Assembly (NCBI RefSeq): GCF_002252445.1
Contig: NZ_NNRJ01000002.1
Span: forward strand, 1 to 32,668
Origin: Brucella thiophenivorans
GTDB lineage: Bacteria > Pseudomonadota > Alphaproteobacteria > Rhizobiales > Rhizobiaceae
Direction: 5' to 3'
DNA length: 32,668 bases
Part shown: one piece after another, positions 19,603 to 28,882 of the stretch
How positions within the stretch are numbered: position 1 is the stretch's first letter
Layout of the letters: each line of letters starts with the position of its first letter
The notes under the pieces: generated by a model
The model's database searches: none
What the model was told of the DNA's origin: nothing
Seen by the model: the letters and a program-made list of their open reading frames with translations, nothing else
Program-made: the position numbers and the translations under genes

Positions 19603-20373
19603 ATGGGACGTCTATTTCACCTCTTTGACCTTGAAGGCCGCACGGCTGTCGTGACTGGTGGAAATTCTGGGATAGGCCTCGAAATCGCGCGCGCGCTTGG
19701 ACTTCAGGGTGCAAGTGTGATCCTGGTCGGCCGCAATGCCGAAAATCTCGACACGGCCAAGGCGTCCCTACGCAACGACGCGATTGAGGTGGCGGATATC
19801 GTCGCTGATCTTGCTGATGCTAGCCACATCGAGTCTCTCTTGGCCAAACTGGGCCAAGAGCGTAGCGGAGTCGACATTCTCATCAACGCGGCTGGCGTCA
19901 ACTTGCGCCAACCATTTTCGCAGGTGAAGGCGCAAGACTTCGACTTGCACATGGCTCTTCATTTGCGAGCACCGTTCCTGTTAACGCAGGGGCTGGCACC
20001 GGGCATGCAACAGCGTGGATGGGGGCGGATTATTAATATAGCCTCACTTCAGTCAAGCCGGGCCTTTCCAAACTCCGCACCCTATGGTGCAGCCAAAGGA
20101 GGGATCGTGCAACTGACGCGGGCGATTGCGGAAGAATGGTCGCGGTATGGCATTACCTGTAATGCCATCGCGCCAGGCTTCTTTCCAACGCCCCTGACGG
20201 AACCAGTTTTTTCGGATCCTAAACGGGCCGCAGCAAATGCTGCGCAAACGGCAATCGGTCGCAACGGCAATCTTGATGATTTGTATGGCACAGCGATTTT
20301 TCTCGCCTCGGATGCCTCTGCCTATTTGACGGGCCAGACGATCCATGTCGATGGCGGCTTCACGGCAAAATAG
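19603..20373 (+). CDS. Short-chain dehydrogenase, putative DHPS 2-dehydrogenase
   Basis: This 256-residue classical SDR has the cofactor loop TGGNSGIG, the NAAG motif (NAAGVNLRQ), catalytic Ser in INIASLQSS, Tyr-x3-Lys in APYGAAKGG, and PGFFPTPLTE after the active site. The residues after the second strand read VGRN with no acidic residue, which favours NADP(H). ATG 19603 is preferred because AAAAGG stands nine bases upstream; ATG 19594 is too close to it. It is located between hpsN and a zinc-type alcohol dehydrogenase. In known DHPS pathways two stereospecific 2-dehydrogenases (HpsO, HpsP) interconvert the enantiomers; this is a candidate for one of them. Confidence 0.75.
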   Translation: MGRLFHLFDLEGRTAVVTGGNSGIGLEIARALGLQGASVILVGRNAENLDTAKASLRNDAIEVADIVADLADASHIESLLAKLGQERSGVDILINAAGVNLRQPFSQVKAQDFDLHMALHLRAPFLLTQGLAPGMQQRGWGRIINIASLQSSRAFPNSAPYGAAKGGIVQLTRAIAEEWSRYGITCNAIAPGFFPTPLTEPVFSDPKRAAANAAQTAIGRNGNLDDLYGTAIFLASDASAYLTGQTIHVDGGFTAK

Positions 20374-20385
20374 AGAGTTAGCAAC

Positions 20386-21381
20386 ATGAAAGCACTCGTC
20401 TACACAGCAAACAACACACTGGAATACGAGGATGTCAACGATCCGACACTGGTTCCAGGTGACGTCCTCGTTAAGGTCGAAGCGGTCGGAATTTGTGGAT
20501 CGGACATGCACGCTTATCACGGGCATGACGCACGCCGGCTTCCTCCACTCATTCTAGGGCACGAAGCAGCTGGCGAGGCGGTAACAGGAAGTCTAGCGGG
20601 CAGAAAGGTGACAATCAATCCGCTAATGACGCCGGTTGAGGGCAAATTCGCACGTGCTGGCCGCCCTAATCTGGCTCCTGAGCGAAAAATCATTTCGATG
20701 GCGGACCGTCAGGGTGCTTTTGCAGAATATGTTGCAATTCCCGAGGGCAATATTATTGCACTTCCCGATGGATTTGACATTGCAAAGGCAGCGCTTGCTG
20801 AACCTCTTTCCGTTTCTTGGCGGGCGGCAAAACGCGCATGCGATCTTCTGATCGTTCCTCTCGACGAGGCGAGGGCAGTTGTGCTTGGCGGGGGAGCAAT
20901 TGGCCTTGGTGCAGCACTTGCCCTTCGCAATTTCGGAATACATAACATTACAATTGCTGAGACCAACCCCGTTCGTAAGATGACGCTCAAAAACGCTGGC
21001 GATTTTAGAGTTTACAGTCCGATTGTGAACGGCGAACCTGATGAAAACAGTGTGGACCTAGTCATAGACGCTGTGGGTGCTGTGGCGACCCGCGCTGCGG
21101 CCTGCCGCATGATTGCGCCCGGCGGCGTTATTGTCCATATCGGACTGTTGCCTGAAGATGGCGGTTTGGACATTCGGAAAATTACGTTGCAGGAGGTCAC
21201 GCTGACGGGGGCGTATTGCTATACACCGGACGACTTCCGCGAAACCGTCACCGCGATGATTGAAGGCAAGCTCGGCAGCCTAGATTGGTTCGAAACTCGA
21301 CCGTTGGCGGATGGCGCTATGGCGTTCTCGGACATCGATGGCGGTAAAATAAGCAGTGCGAAAATTATTCTTAAGCCGTAG
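20386..21381 (+). CDS. Medium-chain (zinc-type) dehydrogenase lacking the structural zinc site
   Basis: This 331-residue MDR enzyme has catalytic zinc ligands Cys37 (GICGSDMHAY), His59-Glu60 (LGHEAAGE) and probably Glu138 (ALAEPLS). The Rossmann loop is LGGGAIGLGAAL, and the second strand ends TIAETNPVR, an acidic residue that favours NAD(H). The lobe that normally holds four structural-zinc cysteines reads NPLMTPVEGKFARAGRPNLA: all four positions (83, 86, 89, 97) are Pro, Gly, Ala and Ala. It is 12 bp after the SDR gene in the same operon and is a candidate partner DHPS 2-dehydrogenase. Another sugar-alcohol substrate cannot be excluded. Confidence 0.78.
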   Translation: MKALVYTANNTLEYEDVNDPTLVPGDVLVKVEAVGICGSDMHAYHGHDARRLPPLILGHEAAGEAVTGSLAGRKVTINPLMTPVEGKFARAGRPNLAPERKIISMADRQGAFAEYVAIPEGNIIALPDGFDIAKAALAEPLSVSWRAAKRACDLLIVPLDEARAVVLGGGAIGLGAALALRNFGIHNITIAETNPVRKMTLKNAGDFRVYSPIVNGEPDENSVDLVIDAVGAVATRAAACRMIAPGGVIVHIGLLPEDGGLDIRKITLQEVTLTGAYCYTPDDFRETVTAMIEGKLGSLDWFETRPLADGAMAFSDIDGGKISSAKIILKP

Positions 21382-21794
21382 CCCGATCACAGTATCTACG
21401 GCCAACAAGGCTCAAGGCTTCGGGCGCTTCCGGGTCAATATCCGAGAGCAACCCATTGTCGGCACATCGGTGGGTAATCCGGTGGCGGCCAACATTGAAA
21501 CCTTAGTCCTGCAACTTCCGCTTCAAAGGTGAGCTGAAATGGGTTTCATTTGAGAATAATAAGCTGCCAGCAAAACCATATTCTCACATTGGCGGCGCTG
21601 ATTGACCGTTTCGTCGAGGCAAGTTAGCCGCTTTGGCTAACGCCCGTGACATGACACAGACACTATGCAAGGAATTCTTTCGCCGCTTAATTGATCAATG
21701 AAACGATACCTCTCCACTTTAGATCTATCCATTCTATAACAATGCTAAAATTGAATAGGCATTCATCCACCCACGCGGCTGACTGGGCAGCTTT
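21382..21794. other. 413-bp gap between convergent transcription units
   Basis: No convincing gene is seen. A 49-codon frame on the plus strand (about 21383-21531, reading PITVSTANKAQGFGRFRVNI and on) has no start or ribosome-binding site and was not recognised. A hairpin at 21623-21641 may terminate one or both converging operons. The rest is unremarkable AT-richer sequence. Confidence 0.4.
21623..21641. terminator. Hairpin between the dehydrogenase operon and gntR
   Basis: GTTAGCC and GGCTAAC form a perfect 7-bp stem around the loop GCTTT. It lies between two converging transcripts (dehydrogenase operon and GntR gene). No T-run follows on the plus strand, so it is a weak terminator candidate. 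Confidence 0.35.
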
Positions 21795-22544
21795 TTATCG
21801 AAGGCTTACTGCATAATGAGCCGCGTCTGTGAGGCAGCGAGATTGCCTGAGTTCCACGGGTCTGCCCTCGAGGTCAATTGCGACACGCTGGATGGCGAGA
21901 AGAGGATGATTGACAGCGCAGCCAAGGCGTTCAGCGTCTGTGGTGTCAGACATCGTAGCCCTAAGCTGTTCTTCAGCACGGGCAATTGTCACTCCCCACC
22001 GAGAGGAGATCAGTTGGTAGATGTTGTTTGGAATCTCGGCGATCGTCTCGAAGTCAGGAAAGCGGGTCTTCGGGAGCCATATCACTTCATTGATTACAGG
22101 TCTGCCGGAAAGCGACCGCACACGCTCAATGCGATAAACTGGCTGATCCAATTCTAGGACCAAGAGATCGGCAGTTTCTGGTGACGGAAGAACTTCAGTG
22201 GCGGCAAAGGTCTGAGATAGCGGGAAATCCGCTCGGCCATCATCGAGCGTCAGCTTAAAGAATTGGAACATTATGCGCGAGTCTTCGGGTTGCGCTACGA
22301 AGGTTCCTCGCCCTTGGCGCCTTACGAGAAGGTTGTCGACTGTCATCGAATCCAACGCTTTTCGCACTGTGCCTTGGCTCACATTGAGTGATCGTGCGAT
22401 TTCATGCTCGCTAGGTATCAGTTCACCGGGCGACCATTCCCCTGTCACCAGCCTACGTACCAACTGGTCGCGAACCTGAGCGTAGAGTGGCTTTGGCCCA
22501 ACGGCGCCACCGCCTCGCTTGCTTTGTTCCATCTCCGATTTCAC
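21795..22544 (-). CDS. GntR-family regulator with UTRA domain (HutC subfamily)
   Basis: This 249-residue protein has an N-terminal winged helix, PLYAQVRDQLVRRLVTGEWS then PSEHEIARSLNVSQGTVRKA (about residues 19-62), ending RRQGRGTFVA. A UTRA effector domain (about 95-240) follows, with VYRIERVRSLSGRPVINEVI and the C-terminal ERLGCAVNHPLLAIQRVA. It starts at a GTG (22544) with AGGAG six bases upstream. It diverges from suyA across 177 bp that carry two tandem TCTTATATAAGA palindromes, also present before the importer operon. It is therefore the likely master regulator of the sulfonate genes, responding perhaps to sulfolactate or DHPS. Confidence 0.88.
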   Translation of the reverse strand: MKSEMEQSKRGGGAVGPKPLYAQVRDQLVRRLVTGEWSPGELIPSEHEIARSLNVSQGTVRKALDSMTVDNLLVRRQGRGTFVAQPEDSRIMFQFFKLTLDDGRADFPLSQTFAATEVLPSPETADLLVLELDQPVYRIERVRSLSGRPVINEVIWLPKTRFPDFETIAEIPNNIYQLISSRWGVTIARAEEQLRATMSDTTDAERLGCAVNHPLLAIQRVAIDLEGRPVELRQSRCLTDAAHYAVSLR

Positions 22545-22618
22545 TGAGCACTCCTATTCCCTGCGTCACTGCACTCCTGCATCCAGAAGAACGCGCCGGA
22601 TTATTTATACCAAATACG

Positions 22619-22648
22619 TTGACACTGAAAGAGTATTATGTCTTATAT
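22619..22648 (+). promoter_or_regulatory. Candidate suyA promoter overlapping the palindromes
   Basis: TTGACA at 22619-22624 is a consensus -35 box. With an 18-bp spacer, TTATAT at 22643-22648 could serve as the -10, placing it inside the first palindrome. Binding there would block RNA polymerase, consistent with repression. Confidence 0.5.
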
Positions 22649-22666
22649 AAGATGTCTTATATAAGA
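22641..22666. promoter_or_regulatory. Two tandem TCTTATATAAGA palindromes before suyA
   Basis: Perfect 12-bp palindromes at 22641-22652 and 22655-22666 are separated by two bases, giving a 14-bp period. The same sequence occurs once at 14568-14579. Tandem placement over a predicted -10 region and next to a divergent GntR gene makes an operator the simplest reading. Confidence 0.72.
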
Positions 22667-22721
22667 TTGCGATGGAAAAGCCAAGTTTTTGGCTCGACCC
22701 ATACTTTGAGAGGAGCAAACG

Positions 22722-23009
22722 GTGTCGATACCTCAACTTTTAGTTCACGAGAGCAAAGACAACGTCGGTGTCGTCGTTGTAGAAGGCCTAAAGGCCGGCA
22801 CGAAAATGCTGTGCGTTATCACCCACGATAATACCAGCTTCGAACTCGTCGCGCACGACGACGTGCCAATCGGCCACAAGATTGCTTTGATGGATATCAA
22901 GACTGGCGATACCGCTACCAAGTATGGCGAAGACATCGGCAAATTCGTTGCGGACGTTGCCCAAGGAAGGCACGTTCATACCCATAATCTAAAGACGAAG
23001 CGCTGGTAG
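22722..23009 (+). CDS. suyA: (R)-sulfolactate sulfo-lyase small subunit SuyA
   Basis: This 95-residue SAF-domain protein ([20 protein letters not shown], with [20 protein letters not shown]) corresponds to the small subunit of the altronate-dehydratase-like sulfo-lyase, which binds the substrate together with SuyB. It starts at GTG 22722 with AGAGGAG upstream. It ends 11 bp before suyB, which has its own AGGAGG. SuyAB releases sulfite from (R)-sulfolactate, leaving pyruvate. The split small/large arrangement and the sulfonate context favour SuyA over altronate or galactarate dehydratase. Confidence 0.82.
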   Translation: MSIPQLLVHESKDNVGVVVVEGLKAGTKMLCVITHDNTSFELVAHDDVPIGHKIALMDIKTGDTATKYGEDIGKFVADVAQGRHVHTHNLKTKRW

Positions 23010-23020
23010 GAGGCAAGTCG

Positions 23021-24202
23021 ATGACAACGAAATATTCGAACATGACCTTCAAAGGTTACCGCCGCGAGAATGGCCGTGTGGGTGTACGTAACCACGTTCT
23101 CATTCTGCCGGTTGACGACATTTCGAACGCAGCCTGCGAGGCCGTCGCCAATAATATAAAGGGCACGCTTGCCATTCCGCATGCCTATGGCCGCTTGCAG
23201 TTTGGTGCCGACCTTGAACTCCACTTCCGCACCATCATTGGCACGGGCGCAAACCCGAACGTCGCGGCATGTGTCGTTATCGGCATTGAGCCTGGCTGGA
23301 CCAAGCGTGTCGCCGACGGAATTGCCAAGACTGGTAAGCCTGTTGTTGCTTTCTCTATCGAGCAAAATGGCGACCTGAAGACCATCATGGATGCGTCTCG
23401 TGCGGCCAAGGAACTTGTTCACTTCGCATCCGAGCTTCAGCGTGAGGAGTGTTCAATCTCTGAGCTATGGATTTCCACTAAGTGCGGTGAAAGCGATACA
23501 ACGACTGGCCTCGGCTCGTGCCCTACTGTAGGTAACATGTATGACAAACTCCTGCCCGAAGGCATATATGGCTGCTTCGGCGAGACATCCGAAATCACTG
23601 GCGCTGAGCATATCTGCAAAGAGCGCGCGGTAAATCCGGAAGTAGGTGAACGTTGGTACAAGATGTGGAAGGCTTATTCGGACGACGTCATTTTTGCGCA
23701 CCAAACAGATGACCTGTCGGAAAGTCAGCCGACTAAAGGTAATATTGAGGGTGGTCTAACCACTATTGAAGAAAAGGCCCTCGGCAATCTTGAAAAGATC
23801 GGTCGTACGTCTAAGTACGTTGACATTCTTGACGCTGCAGAAGCACCAGCGGCCGGAAATGGCCTCTACTTTATGGACAGCTCCTCGGCGGCTGCCGAAT
23901 GCGTGACACTGATGGCAGCTGGCGGATATGTGATCCACACGTTCCCGACTGGCCAAGGCAATGTCATCGGTAACCCGATCGTTCCCGTCATCAAAATCAC
24001 CGCAAATCCGCGGACGGTCCGCACCATGTCCGAACATGTTGACGTCGACGTCTCAGGTATCCTGCGTCGCGAGATGACTATCGACGAAGCTGGTGACTCC
24101 TTGATCGACATGATTGTTCGGACCGCAAATGGTCGGAACACCGCCGCTGAAGCTCTCGGCCATCGCGAATTCTCGATGACCAAGCTTTACCGTAGCGCCT
24201 AG
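23021..24202 (+). CDS. suyB: (R)-sulfolactate sulfo-lyase large subunit SuyB
   Basis: This 393-residue member of the UxaA/GarD C-terminal family has [60 protein letters not shown] and [20 protein letters not shown], which match SuyB as I know it. The central Cys residues ([20 protein letters not shown]) would bind the metal or iron-sulfur centre of this family. It cleaves the C-S bond of (R)-sulfolactate to pyruvate and sulfite. It forms an operon with suyA under the palindrome-bearing promoter. No sulfite dehydrogenase or exporter lies in the window, so sulfite must be handled elsewhere. Confidence 0.85.
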   Translation: MTTKYSNMTFKGYRRENGRVGVRNHVLILPVDDISNAACEAVANNIKGTLAIPHAYGRLQFGADLELHFRTIIGTGANPNVAACVVIGIEPGWTKRVADGIAKTGKPVVAFSIEQNGDLKTIMDASRAAKELVHFASELQREECSISELWISTKCGESDTTTGLGSCPTVGNMYDKLLPEGIYGCFGETSEITGAEHICKERAVNPEVGERWYKMWKAYSDDVIFAHQTDDLSESQPTKGNIEGGLTTIEEKALGNLEKIGRTSKYVDILDAAEAPAAGNGLYFMDSSSAAAECVTLMAAGGYVIHTFPTGQGNVIGNPIVPVIKITANPRTVRTMSEHVDVDVSGILRREMTIDEAGDSLIDMIVRTANGRNTAAEALGHREFSMTKLYRSA

Positions 24203-24211
24203 CCACGTATT

Positions 24212-24240
24212 CTGGCCCACCTCACCTTGCGGCGGGCCAG
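24212..24240 (+). terminator. Hairpin after suyB
   Basis: CTGGCCCACC and GGCGGGCCAG pair over ten positions with one mismatch around a nine-base loop, 10 bp after the suyB stop. No T-run follows, so termination may be factor-dependent or incomplete. It separates suyAB from pntAB; the remaining 200 bp to pntA show no gene and no copy of the shared palindrome. Confidence 0.5.
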
Positions 24241-24436
24241 GACTCTCCATTCAATTATCGAAGGCGATTTGGCAGTTTGGTTTGCATGAGCCGACTGCGT
24301 CGATGGCTCTTACTCATTTGAGTGAAGTCCGGCGCTTGATCAGTTGCGCGCAGCCCTCACGCGTCAATATTAAACACAATCTATCGCAGCTCTTCGGATG
24401 CTATGCAGACCAAAAATGTTGGTCGAGGTATAACCT

Positions 24437-26011
24437 ATGAAAATTGGAACGCCACTGGAAATCCATGCCGGCGAAGCACGGGTGGGTTTGACGCCTGATA
24501 GTGCAATCCAGCTTCAAAAGTTGGGTTTTGAGTGCTTGGTCGAAAAGGGTGCAGGCAAGCTTGCCGGCTTTTCAGACGAAGCCTATCGGGCAGCTGGTGT
24601 TACCGTCGTTGACACGGCAGACACGCTATTCTCTCAAGCCGACATAGTCGCGAAAGTCCGTCCACCGGAAACTTCCGAACTGGACCGGCTGACTGCCGGC
24701 CAGACGCTGATCTCCTTCTTTTATCCGGCGCAGAATACAGCCTTGCTCAAGCAGGCCAAGGCGACGGGCGCAAATGTAATCGCTATGGATATGGTACCGC
24801 GCATTTCGCGCGCACAGAAGATGGATGCTCTTTCGTCTATGGCCAATATTGCTGGCTATCGTGCTATCATCGAAGCGGGCAATAATTTCGGACGCTTCTT
24901 CACCGGCCAGGTGACGGCTGCGGGAAAGGTTCCTCCGGCCAAGGTTCTGGTAATTGGTGCCGGCGTTGCTGGCCTTGCCGCGATCGGTACGGCGACCTCG
25001 CTTGGGGCGATCACCTATGCCTTCGACGTTCGCCCGGAAGTGGCTGAACAGATCCAATCTATGGGCGCGGAATTCGTCTATCTCGATTTTAAGGAAAGCC
25101 AGCAGGATGGTGCGGCCACCGGTGGTTATGCCGCCCCGTCTTCGCCAGAATTTCGCGAAAAGCAGTTGGAAAAATTTCGCGAACTGGCTCCTCAGATCGA
25201 CATCGTCATCACCACGGCGCTAATACCGGGCCGCGACGCACCGAAGCTGTGGCTGGCCGATATGGTGATGGCGATGAAACCAGGTTCGGTCGTCGTTGAT
25301 CTTGCAGCCGAGCGGGGCGGCAATTGCGACCTGACGGTTCCCGATCGGAAAATCGTCACCGATAACGGTGTTACTGTTGTTGGCTATATGGATTTTCCAA
25401 GCCGCATGGCCTCACAGGCCTCAACACTTTACTCGACCAATATCCGCCACATGATGACGGACCTGACGCCGACTAAGGACGGTATTATCTTTCACAACAT
25501 GGAAGACGACGTTGTCCGTGGTGCCACAGTGACTTTTGAAGGCGAAATCACATTCCCTCCGCCGCCGCCTAAGATTCAAGCCATCGCTGCGCAAAAGCCG
25601 AAGGAGAAGGTTAAGGAACCGACGTCTGAAGAAAGACATATCAGGGAAGTAGCAGCCTTCAAATCGCAGACCAAGAAGCAAGGCTTGCTCCTGGCCGGCG
25701 GAACAGCACTTCTGCTCATCGTTGGCATGTTCGCACCGACAAGTTTCATGAGCCATTTTGTCGTCTTCATGCTTGCCTGCTTCATCGGCTTCCAGGTGAT
25801 TTGGAATGTCTCCCACTCGCTGCACACGCCACTGATGGCCGTGACGAATGCCATTTCTGGTATCGTAATTCTAGGCGCGCTCCTTCAGATCGGTTCAGGC
25901 AACTGGTTGGTGGTGTTGCTAGCGGCGCTTTCGGTACTGGTCGCGACGATCAATATCGTTGGAGGCTTTCTCGTGACAAGGCGCATGCTTGCCATGTTCC
26001 AGAAGTCGTGA
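24437..26011 (+). CDS. pntA: NAD(P) transhydrogenase subunit alpha PntA, fused form
   Basis: This 524-residue protein has the NAD(H)-binding domain I (about 1-375) with the alanine-dehydrogenase-like fold: [54 protein letters not shown] and [16 protein letters not shown] Pro/Lys-rich linker ([20 protein letters not shown]) and four hydrophobic segments (about 425-520) form part of domain II. With PntB it uses the proton gradient to reduce NADP with NADH. Here both halves of the alpha subunit are one polypeptide, as in E. coli. GAGGT lies upstream of the ATG. It follows suyAB in the same direction after a 234-bp gap with a hairpin. Confidence 0.93.
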   Translation: MKIGTPLEIHAGEARVGLTPDSAIQLQKLGFECLVEKGAGKLAGFSDEAYRAAGVTVVDTADTLFSQADIVAKVRPPETSELDRLTAGQTLISFFYPAQNTALLKQAKATGANVIAMDMVPRISRAQKMDALSSMANIAGYRAIIEAGNNFGRFFTGQVTAAGKVPPAKVLVIGAGVAGLAAIGTATSLGAITYAFDVRPEVAEQIQSMGAEFVYLDFKESQQDGAATGGYAAPSSPEFREKQLEKFRELAPQIDIVITTALIPGRDAPKLWLADMVMAMKPGSVVVDLAAERGGNCDLTVPDRKIVTDNGVTVVGYMDFPSRMASQASTLYSTNIRHMMTDLTPTKDGIIFHNMEDDVVRGATVTFEGEITFPPPPPKIQAIAAQKPKEKVKEPTSEERHIREVAAFKSQTKKQGLLLAGGTALLLIVGMFAPTSFMSHFVVFMLACFIGFQVIWNVSHSLHTPLMAVTNAISGIVILGALLQIGSGNWLVVLLAALSVLVATINIVGGFLVTRRMLAMFQKS

Positions 26012-26033
26012 TCAGGCATCAGGGGTAAACAAC

Positions 26034-27467
26034 ATGACCATCGGAATTGTTTCGGCCGCTTACATCTCGGCCGCTGTTCTTTTCATTCTCTCGCTCGGAG
26101 GCCTGTCCGGCCAGGAAAGCGCCAAGCGCGCCGTTTGGTACGGCATCGCTGGTATGGCTCTGGCCGTGATTGCGACTGTATTCGGTCCGGGTGTCAGCAA
26201 CTGGTTTATCATTCTAGCGATGATTGCGAGCGGGTGCCTGCTTGGGCACTACGTGGCCAGTCGAGTGCAGATGACGGAGATGCCGCAACTCGTGGCCGCG
26301 CTGCATTCCTTCGTTGGCCTCGCGGCTGTGTTTATCGGTTACAACGCCCATATTGAGATTTGGCGGGTTGCCAACATGGAGGAAACTGCGCGGGCCGCAC
26401 TTGAGGGGTTTGCCGGAATACTCATCCACAAGACCCCGGTTGAAATGGCCATCATGAAAGTCGAAGTCTTTCTTGGCGTCTTCATCGGTGCCGTCACCTT
26501 CACCGGATCGGTGCTCGCGTTCGGCAAGCTGGCCGGTAAGGTCGACGGCAAAGCGAAAAAACTGCCGGGCGGACACCTCCTCAATGCAACTGCTGCCATC
26601 TTGTCGCTGATCCTGCTCGTTATCTATGCGAGTGGATCGGATGTCTGGCCGCTGATCCTGATGACGCTTCTCGCCTTCTTCATCGGTTACCACTTGATCA
26701 TGGGCATCGGCGGCGCCGACATGCCCGTCGTGGTGTCGATGCTGAACAGCTATTCCGGCTGGGCGGCTGCAGCGATTGGTTTTACGCTCGGTAATGATCT
26801 CCTGATCGTTACGGGCGCGCTGGTTGGCTCCTCGGGCGCGATCCTCTCCTACATCATGTGCAAGGCGATGAACCGCTCCTTTGTTTCGGTCATTCTTGGC
26901 GGATTTGGCGGCGTCGCTGGACCAGCGATGGAAATCACTGGTGAACAAATCGCTATCGATACCGAGGGCGTAGCCAATGCACTCAACGATGCCAGCTCTG
27001 TCATTATCGTTCCGGGCTATGGGATGGCAGTCGCGCAGGCACAACAGGCCGTGTCCGAACTGACCCGCAAGCTTCGGGCCACCGGCAAGGAGGTGCGCTT
27101 CGCTATCCATCCAGTCGCGGGTCGCTTGCCGGGCCACATGAACGTACTGCTCGCGGAAGCAAAGGTTCCTTACGACATCGTCATGGAAATGGACGAAATC
27201 AACGACGATTTCCCCAATACAGATGTCGTTATCGTCATAGGCTCCAATGACATCGTCAATCCAGCCGCGGAGGAAGACCCGAATTCGCCGATCGCTGGCA
27301 TGCCAGTGCTACAGGTGTGGAAAGCGAAGCAGGTTTTCGTCTCCAAACGCGGCCAGGGTACAGGCTATTCCGGCATCGAGAACCCGCTGTTCTATAAGGA
27401 TAACACCCGGATGTTATACGGCGACGCCAAAAAGTCCATTAGTGAGTTGCTTCCAAAAATTGAATGA
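26034..27467 (+). CDS. pntB: NAD(P) transhydrogenase subunit beta PntB
   Basis: This 477-residue partner of PntA has eight or nine membrane helices (residues about 1-265; e.g. [40 protein letters not shown]). The NADP(H)-binding domain III follows, with [38 protein letters not shown] and [19 protein letters not shown] 26034 is chosen because it follows GGGG and the family begins here; the open frame before it overlaps pntA. The stop is only 13 bp from an IS6-like terminal sequence at 27481. It may balance NADH from DHPS oxidation against NADPH demand; this is inferred from context. Confidence 0.93.
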   Translation: MTIGIVSAAYISAAVLFILSLGGLSGQESAKRAVWYGIAGMALAVIATVFGPGVSNWFIILAMIASGCLLGHYVASRVQMTEMPQLVAALHSFVGLAAVFIGYNAHIEIWRVANMEETARAALEGFAGILIHKTPVEMAIMKVEVFLGVFIGAVTFTGSVLAFGKLAGKVDGKAKKLPGGHLLNATAAILSLILLVIYASGSDVWPLILMTLLAFFIGYHLIMGIGGADMPVVVSMLNSYSGWAAAAIGFTLGNDLLIVTGALVGSSGAILSYIMCKAMNRSFVSVILGGFGGVAGPAMEITGEQIAIDTEGVANALNDASSVIIVPGYGMAVAQAQQAVSELTRKLRATGKEVRFAIHPVAGRLPGHMNVLLAEAKVPYDIVMEMDEINDDFPNTDVVIVIGSNDIVNPAAEEDPNSPIAGMPVLQVWKAKQVFVSKRGQGTGYSGIENPLFYKDNTRMLYGDAKKSISELLPKIE

Positions 27468-27480
27468 AGCCGGTCCGGTT

Positions 27481-27494
27481 GGATCTGTTGCAAA
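27481..27494 (+). repeat. IS6-like terminal repeat at the right edge of the island
   Basis: GGATCTGTTGCAAA differs by one or two bases from typical IS6-family ends (GGCTCTGTTGCAAA or GGCACTGTTGCAAA). It would be the left end of an element extending rightwards, mirroring the IS6 terminus at 13436 that points leftwards. No IS6 coding sequence was found to its right before the IS30 gene, so only the end may survive. Confidence 0.5.
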
Positions 27495-27728
27495 CTTTTT
27501 GGGTGATGTCACGTTAAGTTACACGTCCCATTCCTTCGGCTCTCAAGTCAAGCAGGCTGAAGCTTTTCAAGAGTCGAACGCTTCCAGGCGACGGTAGCGA
27601 GTTGTCTATGCGGTGTTGTCATGTCTGGATGGCGCCCGTTTGGCAATATGATTTTGGTGATGTTTTAGCTTTGCGGGTCGGGTGCAGTCTGTGAGCTCAT
27701 GCTGAAGCGCGACTTTTGCGGTTTGAGT

Positions 27729-28739
27729 TTACGCAAAACGATGTCTGTTTGCGATTAATTTTTGCCGAAAGACTTCTGCAGGTGTTTTGTAGCCCAAACA
27801 TTTGCGCGGCGTATTGTTGAGGCGATGACAGATGAAGGCGAGGTCTCGATCACTGAGGGTGAGCGGATCAAGATCTCGGGGAAGCCATCGTCTTGTGCGT
27901 CTGTTGGTGTTCTCAACGGTGCCTTTCTGCCAGGGTGACTGCGGATCACAGAACCATGTTTGCGACCCGATCCCATTCTGCAGATAAGCCCATTCTGTAA
28001 ACTCAGTGCCACGATCAAACGTGATGGAGCGACGGGCTATTTGGGGCAGGGGTTGGAGTACCCTAATCACACCTTCCATCACCGGCTTTGATTGACGATC
28101 ATTATTGCGCAACAAAACCGTGAAGCGGCTCACCCGCTCGACCAGAGACGTTACATTGGCGTTGCCAAACCTCTTGCGAAACTGGATAGTGTCGCACTCC
28201 CAATGGCCGAACTGCTTGCGCTTGGCAACCATGTCTGGACGATAAAGGATGCTCAGTTCAGGCGGAAAGCGGCGCCCATGACGACGTCGGGCATGGCGCG
28301 GACGCCGTTTGGCACGGCGCTCAGGCAGATATTTCCAAAGCCCTTCTTTGCGACCATCAGCAGAATACACAAACTGATAGATCGTTTCATGACTGACAGA
28401 GATGGGATGCCGTTCCAATCGCATTCTCCCTGCAATCTGTTGCGGCGACCATCCATCGCTGATGTGATCGATCACGGACTGCCGTAGCTCATCATACCGG
28501 ATCAGCTTACGTTGCTTCGAACGCCGCTCGCGGGATTTCTGCTCGGCAATAGTACAATAATACCCGTTTAAATCCTTGATCTCATCATCGTGAAACTGAT
28601 TGCGCTTGATCTCGCGATAGATCGTCGAGCGATGGCGACCCATCAGCCGCGCTATATCGCCGAGCGGGACTTTGAGCTGTTTAAGTTCGAAAAGACGGCG
28701 ACGTTCGGACAAAGTGATCTGCGAATAGCAATTCGACAT
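27729..28739 (-). CDS. IS30-family transposase, apparently intact
   Basis: This 336-residue transposase has one open frame. It begins with the helix-turn-helix (SQITLSERRRLFELKQLKVP, LGDIARLMGRHRSTIYREIK); a second DNA-binding region WSPQQIAGRMRLERHPISVS and ETIYQFVY follow. The catalytic core is FGHWECDTIQFRKR (first Asp), ITFDRGTEFTEW (second Asp) and SPWQKGTVENTNRRTRRWLP (Glu). The start ATG at 28739 follows GGAGG; the frame is open eight codons further upstream. The C-terminus (TPRKCLGYKTPAEVFRQKL) resembles the broken IS30 copy at 10359-11240, so related elements sit on both sides of the catabolic island. Exact ends were not resolved. Confidence 0.9.
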   Translation of the reverse strand: MSNCYSQITLSERRRLFELKQLKVPLGDIARLMGRHRSTIYREIKRNQFHDDEIKDLNGYYCTIAEQKSRERRSKQRKLIRYDELRQSVIDHISDGWSPQQIAGRMRLERHPISVSHETIYQFVYSADGRKEGLWKYLPERRAKRRPRHARRRHGRRFPPELSILYRPDMVAKRKQFGHWECDTIQFRKRFGNANVTSLVERVSRFTVLLRNNDRQSKPVMEGVIRVLQPLPQIARRSITFDRGTEFTEWAYLQNGIGSQTWFCDPQSPWQKGTVENTNRRTRRWLPRDLDPLTLSDRDLAFICHRLNNTPRKCLGYKTPAEVFRQKLIANRHRFA

Positions 28740-28882
28740 CCAATTTCCTCCATGGCTAACCACATGAATTCATTGGCATGTTGCAGTTTAAAATAGAATG
28801 TACCCCTGTTATATCCTTCGATTGCATAATTGTTATTATGGAACTGAATGCTCACGTCGACAGGATTAAGAGCATCATTGAA

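Noticed and set aside
21383..21531. 49-codon open stretch after the MDR gene
   Set aside because: No start codon with a ribosome-binding site, no recognisable motif, and short enough to occur by chance.
22722..24202. Calling the UxaA-like pair altronate or galactarate dehydratase
   Set aside because: The small and large parts are separate genes, no sugar-acid pathway gene is present, and the large-subunit sequence reads like SuyB.
25989..26033. Upstream extension of pntB overlapping pntA
   Set aside because: The added residues do not fit the family, and the ATG at 26034 follows a G-rich ribosome-binding site.
27498..28803. Exact ends of the intact IS30 element
   Set aside because: Possible ends near 27501 and 28803 share only scattered matches; no convincing inverted repeat or target duplication could be fixed by eye.
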